Source: Cerioporus squamosus (Eukaryota > Basidiomycota > Agaricomycetes > Polyporales > Polyporaceae). From it: a stretch of 64,000 nt of DNA. Positions within the stretch are counted from its first letter, which is position 1. Each line of letters starts with the position of its first letter. The notes under the pieces are model-generated. The model had not been told where the DNA came from, did no database searches, and was given only the letters and a program-made list of their open reading frames with translations. A program made the position numbers and the translations under genes. Shown here piece after piece: positions 44,586 through 58,205 of this stretch. The DNA lies in the NCBI GenBank assembly GCA_022592435.1, contig JABYQS010000131.1:1-64000 (forward strand), given 5' to 3'.

Positions 44586-46517
44586 ATGCGTCTCCTGCAC
44601 ACCAAGACTGGCGAATTCTGCGAAGTGACAGTTCTCTCCAAAGTCCGCTATGCCACGCTCTCCCATGTTTGGTCGCAGACTGGAGAGATGTCCTACCAGG
44701 ACGTGGAACAGCTCCGAGGAACGCATGATACGCTCTCATCAATCCCGTTTCTCTCCCGCCTCTCCGAGAAGATACGGCATGCTTGCCGTCTGGCGCTGGC
44801 CGATGGAATTCACTACATCTGGATCGACACCTGTTGCATCGACAAGACGAGCAGCGCCGAGCTTTCCGAAGCAATCAACTCGATGTTCCAGTGGTATGCG
44901 AGCGCTGCCGTGTGCTACGCCTTCTTGGAGGACGCGGAGTACGGTCGAGTGCGACCGGAAGGGCCGTCTATAGCCATGTGCAGGTGGTTCTCGCGGGGCT
45001 GGACGCTGCAGGAGCTCATCGCGCCTCGTATCCTTGTCTTCGTCGGCCTCGACTGGGTTCCGTTCGGATCCAAGGACAGCTATTGCGAGGAGATTGTTTC
45101 CATTACACACATACCCGAAGCGATCCTCCTGCACCTGCTTCCGGTGGCCTCCGTCGACGTGGCTACGCGCATGTCATGGGCATCGGAACGCGAGACGACG
45201 CGTGTTGAGGACCAGGCGTACTGCCTGATGGGCCTCTTCGACGTGTACATGCCCACAATCTATGGGGAGCGGAGCCACGCCTTCCGCCGGCTGCAGGAGG
45301 AGATCCTGAAACGGGACCCAGACCACACCATCCTGGTCGACAGCTCTACTACGATGAGCATCGATGACCCCGCATGGGACTGGACTTACACGGCCCGCCT
45401 CATGGCGTGCACCATGACACCTGGCCGCCGGCCACGCCAACCGCTTGCTGAATCCCCCAAGTCGTTCCTGCCCTCGCGGTCGAGATCCATACATGTGTTG
45501 TCCCCAGGCGCGCTCGCTCAGCGGTTGTGTATGAGCGAGGCCCATATATCCCTCCTGCCCCAAATTTCAGTCGCCTCAGACGGCATCCGGCTGAGAATAC
45601 CGATCGTTCACATCGGCGATTCCTTGGTAGCCGGCTTCCTTGCGTGCGAGCACCGAGTCCCCGGCTCCGAGCCACAGCCTCTCGTTCTTCTACTATGCCC
45701 CCCTACTCGCGACGCATCATTTATAGCCATGGACGGTCTCCACTACTTCATATACGGCCTCTATGCAGTCCGTGCCCTCCCACCGGCAAAGGACTTGGTC
45801 TTCCGCGACGTGTGCCTGGGCCTGCCCGAGGCTCTGTCCCGATACCAGCGGTACTGCCTCCCATCCACTATTCCAGCAGCTCCGTCACACGCCCAAGAAG
45901 ACTACATCCCAGCTGAATGCCGGCTGTTCCTTCACAGCAGACGCTATGGGTCGTACGAGCTCGCTTCGTGCACCGTAGTGAGAGAGAAGTGCGACAAGAG
46001 CTGGGGAGAGCGTGACCCTCCGAGTCCTACCTACTGCTTCGTTCTCTCGCACGCCGCGGACCCTTCGAACCGGATCCTCGTTCGCCTTGGACCCTGTCAC
46101 GACGACTGTTTCTTCACCGAATGCTGGTCGCGCAGGCTGCACGTCGCCATCGCGCACTCGCACTCGCATCCGCATGAGCCCTACACACGGTCGCCGGTGC
46201 AGTTCAGCGATCCAGCGCATGCCGACATCCCCCCCTCATCCCAGTCTGCGATGGTCCCTCTCGGAGCCATGGCTGGTGAGAGGCCTGTCCCGCACGCCGT
46301 CTCCTCCCGGAGGAGAAGGGAACACGATGGCCGTCTGGCGTACCGATCCGCCTTTGACTGTTCTGTTGGGAGCTGTGTGGGCTCGCTCGGTGTCACCCTC
46401 ACATTCACTTCCTGGTGGAGACATATTCATACTCGTTCAGCTGCACTCCCGCCGTCTTATACCGTCACTGTTGACATCTCATCTGCGGTTGGGGCTCAGG
46501 GCCGTACTCAGGCATGA
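44586..46517 (+). CDS. HET-domain protein (heterokaryon-incompatibility type)
   Basis: Single exon, 643 aa. The HET domain fills the first ~240 residues: MRLLHTKTGEFCEVTVLSK start, ATLSHVWSQTGEMSYQDV, IHYIWIDTCCIDKTSSAEL, SMFQWYASAAVCYAFLEDA, CRWFSRGWTLQELIAPRI and EDQAYCLMGLFDVYMPTIYG. HET domains trigger regulated cell death in self/non-self recognition in ascomycetes; in basidiomycetes they are widespread but mostly untested. The C-terminal ~400 residues have no domain I recognise; no NACHT P-loop or WD/ankyrin repeats are visible. It is followed, in the same direction, by the membrane coiled-coil gene at 46889. Confidence 0.9.
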   Translation: MRLLHTKTGEFCEVTVLSKVRYATLSHVWSQTGEMSYQDVEQLRGTHDTLSSIPFLSRLSEKIRHACRLALADGIHYIWIDTCCIDKTSSAELSEAINSMFQWYASAAVCYAFLEDAEYGRVRPEGPSIAMCRWFSRGWTLQELIAPRILVFVGLDWVPFGSKDSYCEEIVSITHIPEAILLHLLPVASVDVATRMSWASERETTRVEDQAYCLMGLFDVYMPTIYGERSHAFRRLQEEILKRDPDHTILVDSSTTMSIDDPAWDWTYTARLMACTMTPGRRPRQPLAESPKSFLPSRSRSIHVLSPGALAQRLCMSEAHISLLPQISVASDGIRLRIPIVHIGDSLVAGFLACEHRVPGSEPQPLVLLLCPPTRDASFIAMDGLHYFIYGLYAVRALPPAKDLVFRDVCLGLPEALSRYQRYCLPSTIPAAPSHAQEDYIPAECRLFLHSRRYGSYELASCTVVREKCDKSWGERDPPSPTYCFVLSHAADPSNRILVRLGPCHDDCFFTECWSRRLHVAIAHSHSHPHEPYTRSPVQFSDPAHADIPPSSQSAMVPLGAMAGERPVPHAVSSRRRREHDGRLAYRSAFDCSVGSCVGSLGVTLTFTSWWRHIHTRSAALPPSYTVTVDISSAVGAQGRTQA

Positions 46518-46888
46518 TGCAGGACTTCGGGTATACCCAGTAGACTTACGTTTGACGCCCACGTGTGTACTTCAACTTCCTGCAGCCTCGGGTTGTCTGC
46601 AACCGACAGCCATGATCCTTCTTCGCATCCACGACCATAGTTATGCACGTACTAAATCTCATAGGGCCCGCAAGTTGGCGGAAAGCGGGTTAAAATGCCA
46701 GCCGCAGTGGCAGGTTGTCCATGTCGGCCTCCAGCTCGAATCGGTCGATGTCAGCTCTCGGTGTGTCTACAAAGCCAGGTCCAGTCGGGAATTCAATATT
46801 CATCTTCTTGTCCCTTCCGTCCGTGTTGTCGCCCGCTTTGATATCGCTCTGCTCGCATATGCTCTCAGCTGTCTTGCTTTCGTCTGCC
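46518..46888. other. Intergenic between HET gene and membrane coiled-coil gene
   Basis: 371 bases with an AT-rich patch near 46625-46700. The frame of the next gene stays open upstream from about 46715, but the ATG at 46889 best precedes the first membrane helix. Confidence 0.45.
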
Positions 46889-48743
46889 ATGTCGCTGCAC
46901 ACAACCCGCCCTCGTACCCTCCGCACTCCCGCCGACATCGTCAACACCGACTATCTCTCCTTTGTCCTCCATATCTTTACTATTCTCCTCGGTCTACTCG
47001 TCCTGATCTTCTATATCCGTCGCACGGTCTACACCTTCATCGGCAAGCTCATCGGCTTCGTCTACACGGCCTTGTCCCTCTGCCTCGCAGATGGCGTCCT
47101 CAACATCGCTGCCCTCGTCGGTCTCGGTCACCTTAGCACCCTCATCCAGTCCTCGTCGCAGCTAGTGCAAATCCTCACATTTGTACCCCTTGGCATCTTC
47201 TGGTGTGCTCTGGTCGTCTTGCTGCGGACTCTGTCAGCCTCCCGTAAGACACACGCGGCCGAGTCAGCCCCCACCTACGATGCGGCTGTCGTCGAGGAGC
47301 TGGTCAGTCTTCTCAGGCACGCTGAGTCCGAGACTCGCGAGTACCGCCAACGCAGCGATCGGTACAAGGGCCGCCATCAGGAGCTCATCGTGACCGTGGA
47401 CTCGTTGCGTGCCAAGATCGCCGGCCATGTCGAGTTCGTCGGTCACCTGTCATACGCCCTGAAAGCCTCCAGCGAGATGCTCGATCAGTCTACTCAAGTG
47501 CTCGCGCAGAAGGACAAGGCTCTCGGCAAGAAGGACTTGGCCATCGTCGACCTGGAGCAGGTCGTCGAGGACCTCAAGACTGATCTGGCTGTTGTACGCT
47601 CTCTGGCGGCAGACAAGGAGGCTGAGATGGAGGCCATCAAGGCTTCTCGGGACAAGGCTCGCGCAGCGCGACGCAAGGCGGAGGCGTGTCTCGCCAATAG
47701 CCGGCTCTTTGCGCATTGGCTGACATAGAGGTCAGGACCTTCTCAAGCCAGTCAACGTTCGCATCCATCAGCTCGAGAGGATGGTCGCGGCTCAGCAAGT
47801 GTCCTTCGACGCGGCATTTGTCAAGGATACCAAGCAGGCGTCGACCATCGCAGAACAGAAGGACCAGCTCGCCGCTCAGCAGGTCGTCATTCAAGGCTTC
47901 GAGGCTTCGCGGAGGGAAAGCTCGGTTCGTTCCGCCACACAGGGCAAGGTACGTTAATAAATTTTGTCCTGAAACATCCACCAACCTGATCGGACTCTGC
48001 AGACTATCGAGGAACTCGTGGCCAAGGTCAAGACGCTCGAGGCGCAAACATCGGTCAAGTCCAATGACACGCAGCACTCGCTCGCCAAGCAAGCCACCAC
48101 CGCTCAGTACACTTCCGTCCAGCTCCAGTCTCAGTTAACCACCGCACCGTCGACCACCTCTTCGCCTTTCCTGGCACCGCCCTCCCAGTCGGGAGCAGAG
48201 CTTGATGCCGCCAGACGAGAGATCGACGACCTCAAGTGCGAGGTCACTAGGTGTACTGAGATTAACTTCGAGCTTATGGACGAGCTCCAGGCAAGAACAG
48301 CGGACTGGATGGCTCACGAGCAAGAGTTGTTGTCCCGCGAGCGCACGATGCAAGACGAGATCTCCCGACTGCGCCTCCTTGTGCAACAGGCGAGTCTTCC
48401 GACCGCGACCTCGACTTCTTCTGTCCCCCCGCGTGCTGTGGAGAACACCGGCATCAACAGGAGCAAGCCACGCAGCAGTGGTAAGAAGGCTCGCAAGCAC
48501 GCGGTTGAGGTCATTGAGGACGAGAACACTGCTCCTCGATCTTCATCCCCATCGTCCGATCAACCTGCGTCTTCTGGCTCTGCGAAGTCTATCCCGCTCC
48601 CCGCCGCTGTTGCAGACGACGTCTTCTACTCTTCCTTGGCGGCCAAGCCCTCTGCGCCTCGGGTCCCTTCGGCAAACTCAATCAAGTCTGGGATGGCCTT
48701 CGCTCTCCTTCGCTTCGGACTCCCTGCCGAGCGTCATCATTAG
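46889..48743 (+). CDS. Three-helix membrane protein with long coiled coil, function unknown
   Basis: Exons 46889-47685, 47729-47948, 48003-48743; 585 aa. Three hydrophobic segments (YLSFVLHIFTILLGLLVLIF, LIGFVYTALSLCLADGVLNI, LVQILTFVPLGIFWCALVVL) are followed by about 330 residues of heptad-rich helix (for example LAQKDKALGKKDLAIVDLEQ and EIDDLKCEVTRC), then a Ser-rich tail with a basic KKARKH patch. The first intron was placed at GTGTCT...CATAG because it joins the two coiled-coil frames; without it the frame ends at 47728. The frame stops at 48743, but another frame stays open to 49182 through a repeat, so the end may be wrong. I know no function for this architecture. It might tether a partner to a membrane; that is inference. 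Confidence 0.7.
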
Positions 48744-49182
48744 CTCTTCGTCAAAACTGCTGTCCGACGTCGTCCTTGACCTTCCCCCTGCGACTCCACT
48801 GTCCAGCCTTCGCAAGCCAGAGCGCCGTTGCACGAAACCTGCGTCTCCCTCTCTGCCCGAGATCGTCGTGTCGTCTTCCTCTGAGCTGCTCTGCCGACGG
48901 GACTTAGATCTCCTTCCTGCGAGCCCTTGGGATGCGCCTGCCAGGCCGGGCAGCCGCTGCGAACAACTGGAGTCATCGATCACCATGGTTGGTTCGTCCT
49001 CGTCGCAGCTCTTGTGCCGCCTAGTCCTGGACCTTCCGCTTGTGAGCCCATTGTCCACCCACGTTCGGACTGGTCGACACCTCGAGGCTTCCTCGCCGAC
49101 GAACTTGGCCGTGTCCTCTTCCTCTCAGCTGCTTGGCCGTATGACCCTGGACTCGTTCCCTTCGATGACTCTCACCCCTTGA
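48721..49182 (+). repeat. Four degenerate ~115-base tandem repeats
   Basis: Four blocks starting near 48727, 48842, 48974 and 49092 each read, in one open plus-strand frame, as V-x-SSSS-x-LL-x-R-x2-LDL-x-P, ending at a stop at 49180-49182. They directly follow the stop of the coiled-coil gene and are probably its C-terminus in a shifted frame (one surplus base, or two missing, around 48695-48730). They could also be non-coding. The minus strand also reads as Ser/Arg/Glu repeats. Confidence 0.55.
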
Positions 49183-49614
49183 CCCACGGATCTTCCAATG
49201 GCTCACTTTGCATCTATATCATCTCAGGTGCGTACATTACCTCCATAGCATGATATTCGACCTTACTGATGTCGACGTCGGATGCAGTTTGTCTCGACCT
49301 GAATAACTTTTAATACCTTCAACTGGTGCACACAGGTATCACCTAGTCGCGACCTCTGCCGGCAACACGAGAATGACCGTACCGAGACCAGGACGATGAC
49401 AAGGAGACTTTCAAACACGCGTCAAGGCAGTAGGATGCACGTCAGGACGCCGATTCTCGTTCTTCGGCTTCCTGTGGCCAACCTGCGTCTCCTGCCATCA
49501 GCCGTGAGCTTTTCGTGGCCGACGCTGTTTCTCGCCGTCACCGATCTCACTAGTGATCTCGCAGGACGCTTCCCAGCTCATCGCGCTGCGGAGATGTCTC
49601 CTCTCTGGTCCTCC
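49183..49614. other. Intergenic, no gene seen
   Basis: Flank of the repeat region. Nothing recognised. Confidence 0.4.
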
Positions 49615-50133
49615 TCACTCCCGCACATGGTCGTCTCCTCCCACTTGCTCTGTCGGCAACTGCTGGAGGTTTTGCGACTCTCCGCCTGGAGCTCCGCTTC
49701 CTACTCTATATATTGTTTCTTGACGAGATATCAGGCGGGAGAAGTGGCCAAACGTACCCGTCTTGAACTGGAAGGACGTCAGCCGGGTCCTAAGCTGCTG
49801 GAGGAATTCACGGTGATCCTCGACTTTGAGATCGTTCCAACCTGCCTGCCTGAGAGCGGTCTGCACATCGGTGTCTGATATCTCGAAGACCCTCTTCTCC
49901 GCCCGCCCACGCACGCAGAATATGTCAGGATCCATCTCGAGAAGAGACGACATCGTGCGCGACCTGACGAAGCTGAGAAGCTTAACGAAGTCGTGGCGGA
50001 CAAGAACGACTTTGTTGAGCCATCGATATACGCCCCATAACTTCTTCGGCTGCCCGCTAAAGTGACGACGTTGAGCTATCGTAACAAACGGTAATTTGCG
50101 CCATCCCCTGTGCAAAAACAGATCGATTGTCAT
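49615..50133 (-). CDS. Possible hypothetical protein (uncertain)
   Basis: A 172-codon minus-strand frame with a protein-like, mixed-charge middle (EMDPDIFCVRGRAEKRVFEI, DTDVQTALRQAGWNDLKVED). No family recognised. Part may be coding with introns not resolved; an overlapping plus-strand frame (49396-49878) looks less protein-like. It begins only 66 bases after the ALKBH1 stop on the same strand, so it might also be 3' untranslated sequence of that gene. Confidence 0.25.
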   Translation of the reverse strand: MTIDLFLHRGWRKLPFVTIAQRRHFSGQPKKLWGVYRWLNKVVLVRHDFVKLLSFVRSRTMSSLLEMDPDIFCVRGRAEKRVFEISDTDVQTALRQAGWNDLKVEDHREFLQQLRTRLTSFQFKTGTFGHFSRLISRQETIYRVGSGAPGGESQNLQQLPTEQVGGDDHVRE

Positions 50134-50198
50134 CCGTCTGTCCGTATATGGTCAAGCTACGGAGACTATGAGCATCCCTACTTACATGCTGTGAATGC

Positions 50199-51931
50199 TC
50201 AAGCACACCCATCAGTGGGCACGTCCGCAAGATCACTTCCTTTCCCCGGGTCGAACCCCTTCGGGAAGACCTGCCTGACATTCACGTTGATCCTCGTCCC
50301 ACGCAGGTACTCTTCGTAGTACTCCCAGTCCTCATCGGAGCCCCCTTCAAGGTGGGGCGGGAGCGTGCCCTCGAGTATTCGCGGGACCCCTGGAGGATGC
50401 CAATGCGAGACGCGGTCATTGACACGAGGTCGTCGACAGACGAGCTGTGAACGTGCGACGTACCGTGGTATGCCCGTCGGCATGCGGGCCCTGACATGAT
50501 GACGACGTCCCCGGATCTGAGGAGGATGGGCGTGGGCGGGTCGTCGCGGGTGAGGCCCCCAATCAGGAATACCGCTGCACAACCGAGACTGTGGCATGGG
50601 GTCAGCCGCTTGCGTCCAGTGATTTGCAACTACTACGACGTGACTACGCACGATATAGAGACCAGCGGGGAGGTTGCGCAGATTTCTGAGCGGTCGACGT
50701 GGGCCATGAGCGTGTCCTGTGGGGGAAGTGAGCCCTATCGTCATGTTGCACAACTGGTATGAGCTATTGACCGACCTTTGTCTGGTAGAAGTTCACGATT
50801 CCAGCGTCCGGCTCTATGCATAAGGTCAGCGATCGCATTCGGGCAGCTTGCATAGCTTTGCTGTTACCGTATGTCTCTTTCCAGTGCATCCAATCTGGTC
50901 CGCCGGCGCCCCATCCTTCCTGCTCCTTTCCTGCCGGAAAGACATGCTCCCAGGAGACCTGTTCCACAGCCCGTTTGCAGACCCCACGGACGAGCTCGGC
51001 AATCTCCCCCGGACCCCGGGAAAAGTCGTACTGCTTGGTTCCCCAGTGGTAGTACCACCCGATATTCGCCCACCTCAGCTTGGATACAAGAGAGGATGTC
51101 GGGACTGGACGCAGTGTCTGCGATGGAGGCGCAGGAAGTTTCGGGGTGCGCGCGAGCTCGGCGTAGTTGTCTGGACTTGCTGGTTCGTTGGAGATGAGCT
51201 TGCGAGGGCCAGATTCTGCCTGCGTCTGTTGTGTCTTTCCAATAGAGGAAGTGGAAGGTGTCGCCTCCAGATCAGCTTCGGGCCCAGTCGAAGTTGTTGT
51301 CTGTTGCAGTGCTGCACGTGGGATGACCTCGACATCCGGGATGTCGCCTTTACGTACGCGCAGGTACTCATTCCATAGCCCCTCTTTGGGCAGGACGTAG
51401 TGCGTGTCGAGGTTGGTCTCGTTTGGACTCCTTGCGTGGTCGCTGAGAGCCCAGCGGACAAGCCGTCTCTGTTCATCGTGCGGCACAAAAGACGGGAGGA
51501 GAACCAGGCCTGATAATTTGCACGCAAAGAGCATAAACACGTGCATCCGACGACTATAACACACACAGCGAACGCGCACCAGGTGTGCCCGGGAAGACGT
51601 ACGCCTTCTGTCCGCCTCCGCCTCCCTGTGGAGGAATCTCTATGCGTTCCACCGCATCAGGGCGGCCCCGCCATCCGCCGCGCGCAGTCTCCTCTGTTCG
51701 CGAAGGGTCTGCGGTCGCGAGGTCAAGGACGGCGGAGAGATCGGGCGGGGGAAACTTGGCTTTGTATTTCTTCTCTGCGGCGCGGAAGGGCGTCCAGTCT
51801 GCGTCGACGTGCTCGGGTCTGTTGCGGGTGGATTTGAGATGCTTGCGGCGGGCTTTCTTGTACGCGGAACTCGTGGGGTTGTGTATGTCTCCCGGGGAGG
51901 ATGTGGAGCGTGCAGCGACTGCCATGGTCAT
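50199..51931 (-). CDS. ALKBH1: AlkB-like 2-oxoglutarate/Fe(II) dioxygenase, ALKBH1 type
   Basis: Oxidative demethylase acting on DNA or tRNA; animal ALKBH1 is partly mitochondrial. Exons 51931-51580, 51509-50868, 50813-50776, 50716-50652, 50588-50464, 50389-50199; 470 aa, intact. Iron ligands: His and Asp in DTLMAHVDRSE and the His of CRRAYHGVPRI; the 2-oxoglutarate Arg is in RINVNVRQVF. Other family signs: LLPSFVPHDEQRRLVRWAL, LRWANIGWYYHWGTKQYDFS, DAGIVNFYQTK and LRSGDVVIMSGP. A ~110-residue Ser/Pro/Thr-rich insert sits between the lid helices and the core. It is divergent from LETM1 with 200 bases between starts. Confidence 0.92.
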
Positions 51932-52131
51932 GGGCTGGGGTTAACCGCAGTGGCGGCGGGCAGACGCGAGTGCCAAATACGGGCAAACAGCGTTTTCGGG
52001 CGCAGGCAGCCGTCTCGACTCTCGCTCCGTCATCGTCCCTTCACACATACTCTTCCTGCACGTATCAGTACCCGACGCCGAGGACGACGACGACAGCGCT
52101 GGCTCCCCCCATCTGACCCGGAACCCCACCC
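51932..52131. promoter_or_regulatory. 200-base bidirectional promoter, ALKBH1 / LETM1
   Basis: Separates two divergent starts. GC-rich with CGACGACGA runs near 52080; no TATA box seen. Confidence 0.55.
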
Positions 52132-54871
<2,740 letters not shown>

Positions 54872-55493
54872 TTGGACATGCTGACCTACGGTTTATTTTA
54901 CATTCTATACGTTACATGAATGCTAGATTGCTTGCCTAGAATATGGTTGCTTGAGAGGCGTCGAACCGTGTCTACGATATTCTGTCCTGCGCAGGAGGTT
55001 TAGTCTCATTGTGGTGATGGGAGGGGTTTGTGTTGAACCTTTCCCGCCAGTCTTCTTCAAATTATGGAGCGTATTGACGTTATGTGAGTGTTGTGTGCAG
55101 TACATAAGAACATGGTCTCTCGGTCCAGTTCGCTGACTTGCCTGATCGGATTCCCATGGACGTTGATTGGATGCGCTCGTTGTTGTCTGAGAGCGTCGTC
55201 GTCACTACTATGTATGTAGTTGGGTTTTGCTTGTCATATGTAGGCGTCTCGGGCTGTTCGACTGAAATCTGGAGTGCAAACGCGTTCGACGGTCCGAGAC
55301 CCGGAGACCGGCGTGAGATGCCATGTAGGGGCAAAACTCGATCACGTGAGGGGAGGACAATAAGACGCGGTTGAAGAGGCAGCTTGAAGGGACGTTGGGG
55401 CTGTGTGGGATGCTCTCTCCGCGCTCGCACAGCGGCCGACAGCCTTCTATAAGCCTCCCTCTGCCTCCCGACACGTCCCTCGCTCCTCCTGGC
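54872..55493. other. Intergenic between LETM1 and BTB gene
   Basis: About 620 bases. Contains the TATA box of the BTB gene near its right end. No gene seen. Confidence 0.5.
55448..55453 (+). promoter_or_regulatory. TATA box of BTB gene
   Basis: TATAAG 46 bases before the ATG at 55494, a plausible core-promoter distance for a short leader. Confidence 0.55.
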
Positions 55494-57629
55494 ATGAGCC
55501 TCCGCAGAGCCGTCCTCCAGCGCATCACGCCACTCCCCAGCAGGACGCCATCCCCCAACATCCCCCCCGACTGGCCCCAGTCTCCCGTCGAGACCCTGAC
55601 CGACCCTGACCCGATTGCCCATCACATCGCCCCCGACGAGCACCTCGCAAGCACAGGCAGAAGCAAGACCCCGTACGTCCGCTTCCTTTGTCCTCATCTC
55701 ACGGGCCGTGCCAACGACGGCAGACACTGATGCCTCTGTCCTTCTTCCGTGCCACCCGCACCCGCAGAGACTTCATGGGCGGCAATGGCAATTTGAACGG
55801 CCACCCCAGCAGCCCCAGCAGCGGCGTCGTGAAGCGATGGCGGGTCAACATCGCCGACCATGCGAACGCTCTCCCCGCCGAGCTCGCTACCATCTCCCTC
55901 AACGGCACCGTCAAGCGCGACTCCGACCTCTGGTTCGATGACGGGAACATCATCCTCCTGTGCCGCGACGTCGCCTTCCGCGTGTACCGCGGCCTCCTCA
56001 CGAGGCACTCGGTCATCTTCAAGGATCTCTTTGCGATGGCGCAACCGTCGACCTCGGAGACGATGGAGAGCTGTCCTGTCGTGCACATCTCGGACCCGCC
56101 AGACGACCTCCGCTATTTGCTCCGTGCCCTGTGTGGGCTTCGAAAGTGCGTCGTTCTCTTCTTGCTGCTCAAGTGCTTCGATCAGCGAGTTCCTCCGAAC
56201 ATTCTACGTTTCCGCTTCCTCTTCCCTCGCGCTCGTCCGCCTCCTCCTTCCACGAGCTCGCGCTGCTGCGACTCACGTGTGGTAGTGTTGTTGGCAAAAC
56301 CTCGCCAGCGTGCCACTTGGCACGTGCCAGCCCTGGCAGATGGCGAGGCAATTGCCCTGGGCTGGAGGGACCTGACGAGAGGTGGCGAGCTATCGGGCGC
56401 GCCTGTGTACCTATAGGGCTCATAAACCAACTTTGCGGGGCATCGAGGACTTCGACAGCGAGTTTGCGAGCCTGTTTTCACCGTGGGGGAACACTGGCTG
56501 AGGAGATCGCTGTTCAAGGCCGTTGAAGGCATGTCCGATGCACGCGCTTCAGGCGCTTATGTGCGCCTTCTCCCGCCGCTGACAGTGCTGAACACTGCCC
56601 CAACGATAGGGCAACAGGATGGTCGCAGACAGTCCGCTTACGGTCGCTGAAAAGGTTGAGATGTCTGGGACCCTCGTGTATCGCGAGTACGTGAGGCCAG
56701 GGCGACTCGTCACCCTGGCCACAATTGCCAGCGACTCGCCAGGCCCAGCATCGGCCGTCATTTGTGTCTCGGCGACCATTTGCCCCCAACACTAACATGT
56801 GAACGCTTGGTGGCGGTTCATTTTGTGACATAGCTCACCATGACGACATGACATCCATATCCTCTTAACCTCCCAACATGCACGTTCCCATGACATAACC
56901 TAACCTCCCGTGCCGCGCAGATTCCCAGTCGTCCCGAATGAACGCATGGAGTTCGCCGAGCTCGCCGCTCTCGTCCGCATGTCGCACAAGTACCACGTCG
57001 AGGACGTCCACGCCCGCGCCATGCAGCACCTCAAGCTCTACTTCACCAACGACCTCGCGACCTGGGACGCCGCGGGCGCCGACGGCAACATCTTCCTGCA
57101 CATCACGCCGCCCGACGCCATCGCGGCCGTCAACCTCGCCCGCCTCACACACGCCGAGTCTGTCCTGCCCACCGCGCTTTACCTCTGCTGCCAGCTCGAC
57201 ACGGAGCTCACCGCGGGCGTCGAGCGCTCGGACGGCACGACGGAGCGCCTCGAGCAGCGCGACCTCGAGCTCGTCCTCCGCGGGCGCACGGAGCTCGTGC
57301 GTGCGAGCACGCGCGGGGCGTGCAGCATCTGCAAGCCGCACCCGAGCCCGCAGTGCGTGAACAAGGGGTGCGAGCGGGCCCTGCGCGAGATCCTGGGCAT
57401 GATGCTCGACGGGCTGCAGAAGGACCCGATTGGCGACATTGCGGGCTACGCGGCGCTCGACTCGTGGGAGCACTGGATCGAGGACGTGGTCGAGCTGTGG
57501 CCGCTGTGCGAGCCGTGCAGGACGATGCTCCATGCGCGTGATCTGGAGGTCCGGAGGGACGTGTGGAAGCACCTCCCGCAGTATATGGGGGTTGTGGTGG
57601 AGGATTGGAAGGACCCCACAGCAAAGTGA
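55494..57629 (+). CDS. BTB/POZ-domain protein
   Basis: Exons 55494-55672, 55768-56145, 56921-57629; 421 aa. The BTB fold is split by the second intron: RDSDLWFDDGNIILLCRDVA, FRVYRGLLTRHSVIFKDLFA and DPPDDLRYLLRALCGLRK lie before it, and FAELAALVRMSHKYHVEDV after it. The remainder, with many Cys, Trp and acidic residues (DSWEHWIEDVVELWPLCEPC), matches the agaricomycete BTB family seen in many copies per genome. Such proteins may be adaptors for Cul3 ubiquitin ligase or transcription factors; no partner can be named. The second intron is 775 nt, more than ten times the local norm; its acceptor has a good CTAAC branch site. Confidence 0.85.
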
Positions 57630-58205
57630 AGGGGGGAACTGTTGTAATCTGGTGAGTCTCGTCTCTCACAATCTTTGAATGTGTATAGCACGGGACTCAT
57701 CGCTTGGATGACAGACCAGAACCTGTGTGATTTACGGATTGACCGGGACCAACCAAGTCTAGTAGACTCAAGACTCACCATATGCACTCACTTACGACCT
57801 CGTCTGTCCCTCGTTCACCTATCGCTACTTACCTCCGACTACTCACTTAACCACAACTGCATCGGCATCGAACTTCATCCATACACAAATCGACGCGGTG
57901 TTGTACTCATGATCTGCTCCATTGCTCCCGTCCTGTACTAGCAGCATTAATGTGTCTACATCCAGCCCGGGCGTTGGAAGTGCCCCGGTCTGGCATACAT
58001 GTAAGTTGTAAGGCATAGTTAGCGTGCATCGGTATAGCATGGTGCGACCTCTGTCGCGAAATACAGTTTGGGGATCCCGGGGTATGTATCCGTGTTGTCC
58101 GTGGCACTTGGTCGTGCCGTCATACCGTTTTGAAGGTCACCCTAGGCATAGGACCGAGGGTGGGCATCTATCGCTCCGGGGTAATGGCGATGATAGGCAG
58201 CTGTC
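57630..58205. other. Convergent intergenic region
   Basis: Holds the 3' ends of the BTB gene (+) and the fucosyltransferase-like gene (-). Relatively AT-rich; nothing else seen. Confidence 0.5.

Noticed and set aside
46690..46947. 85-codon minus-strand frame with a protein-like acidic sequence
   Set aside because: Tempting (EFPTGPGFVDTPRADIDRF), but it overlaps the N-terminus of the membrane coiled-coil gene and no further exons could be found.
46012..47136. 374-codon plus-strand open frame
   Set aside because: Overlaps the HET gene and the start of the coiled-coil gene in another frame; Arg/Ser/Pro/His-rich without motif.
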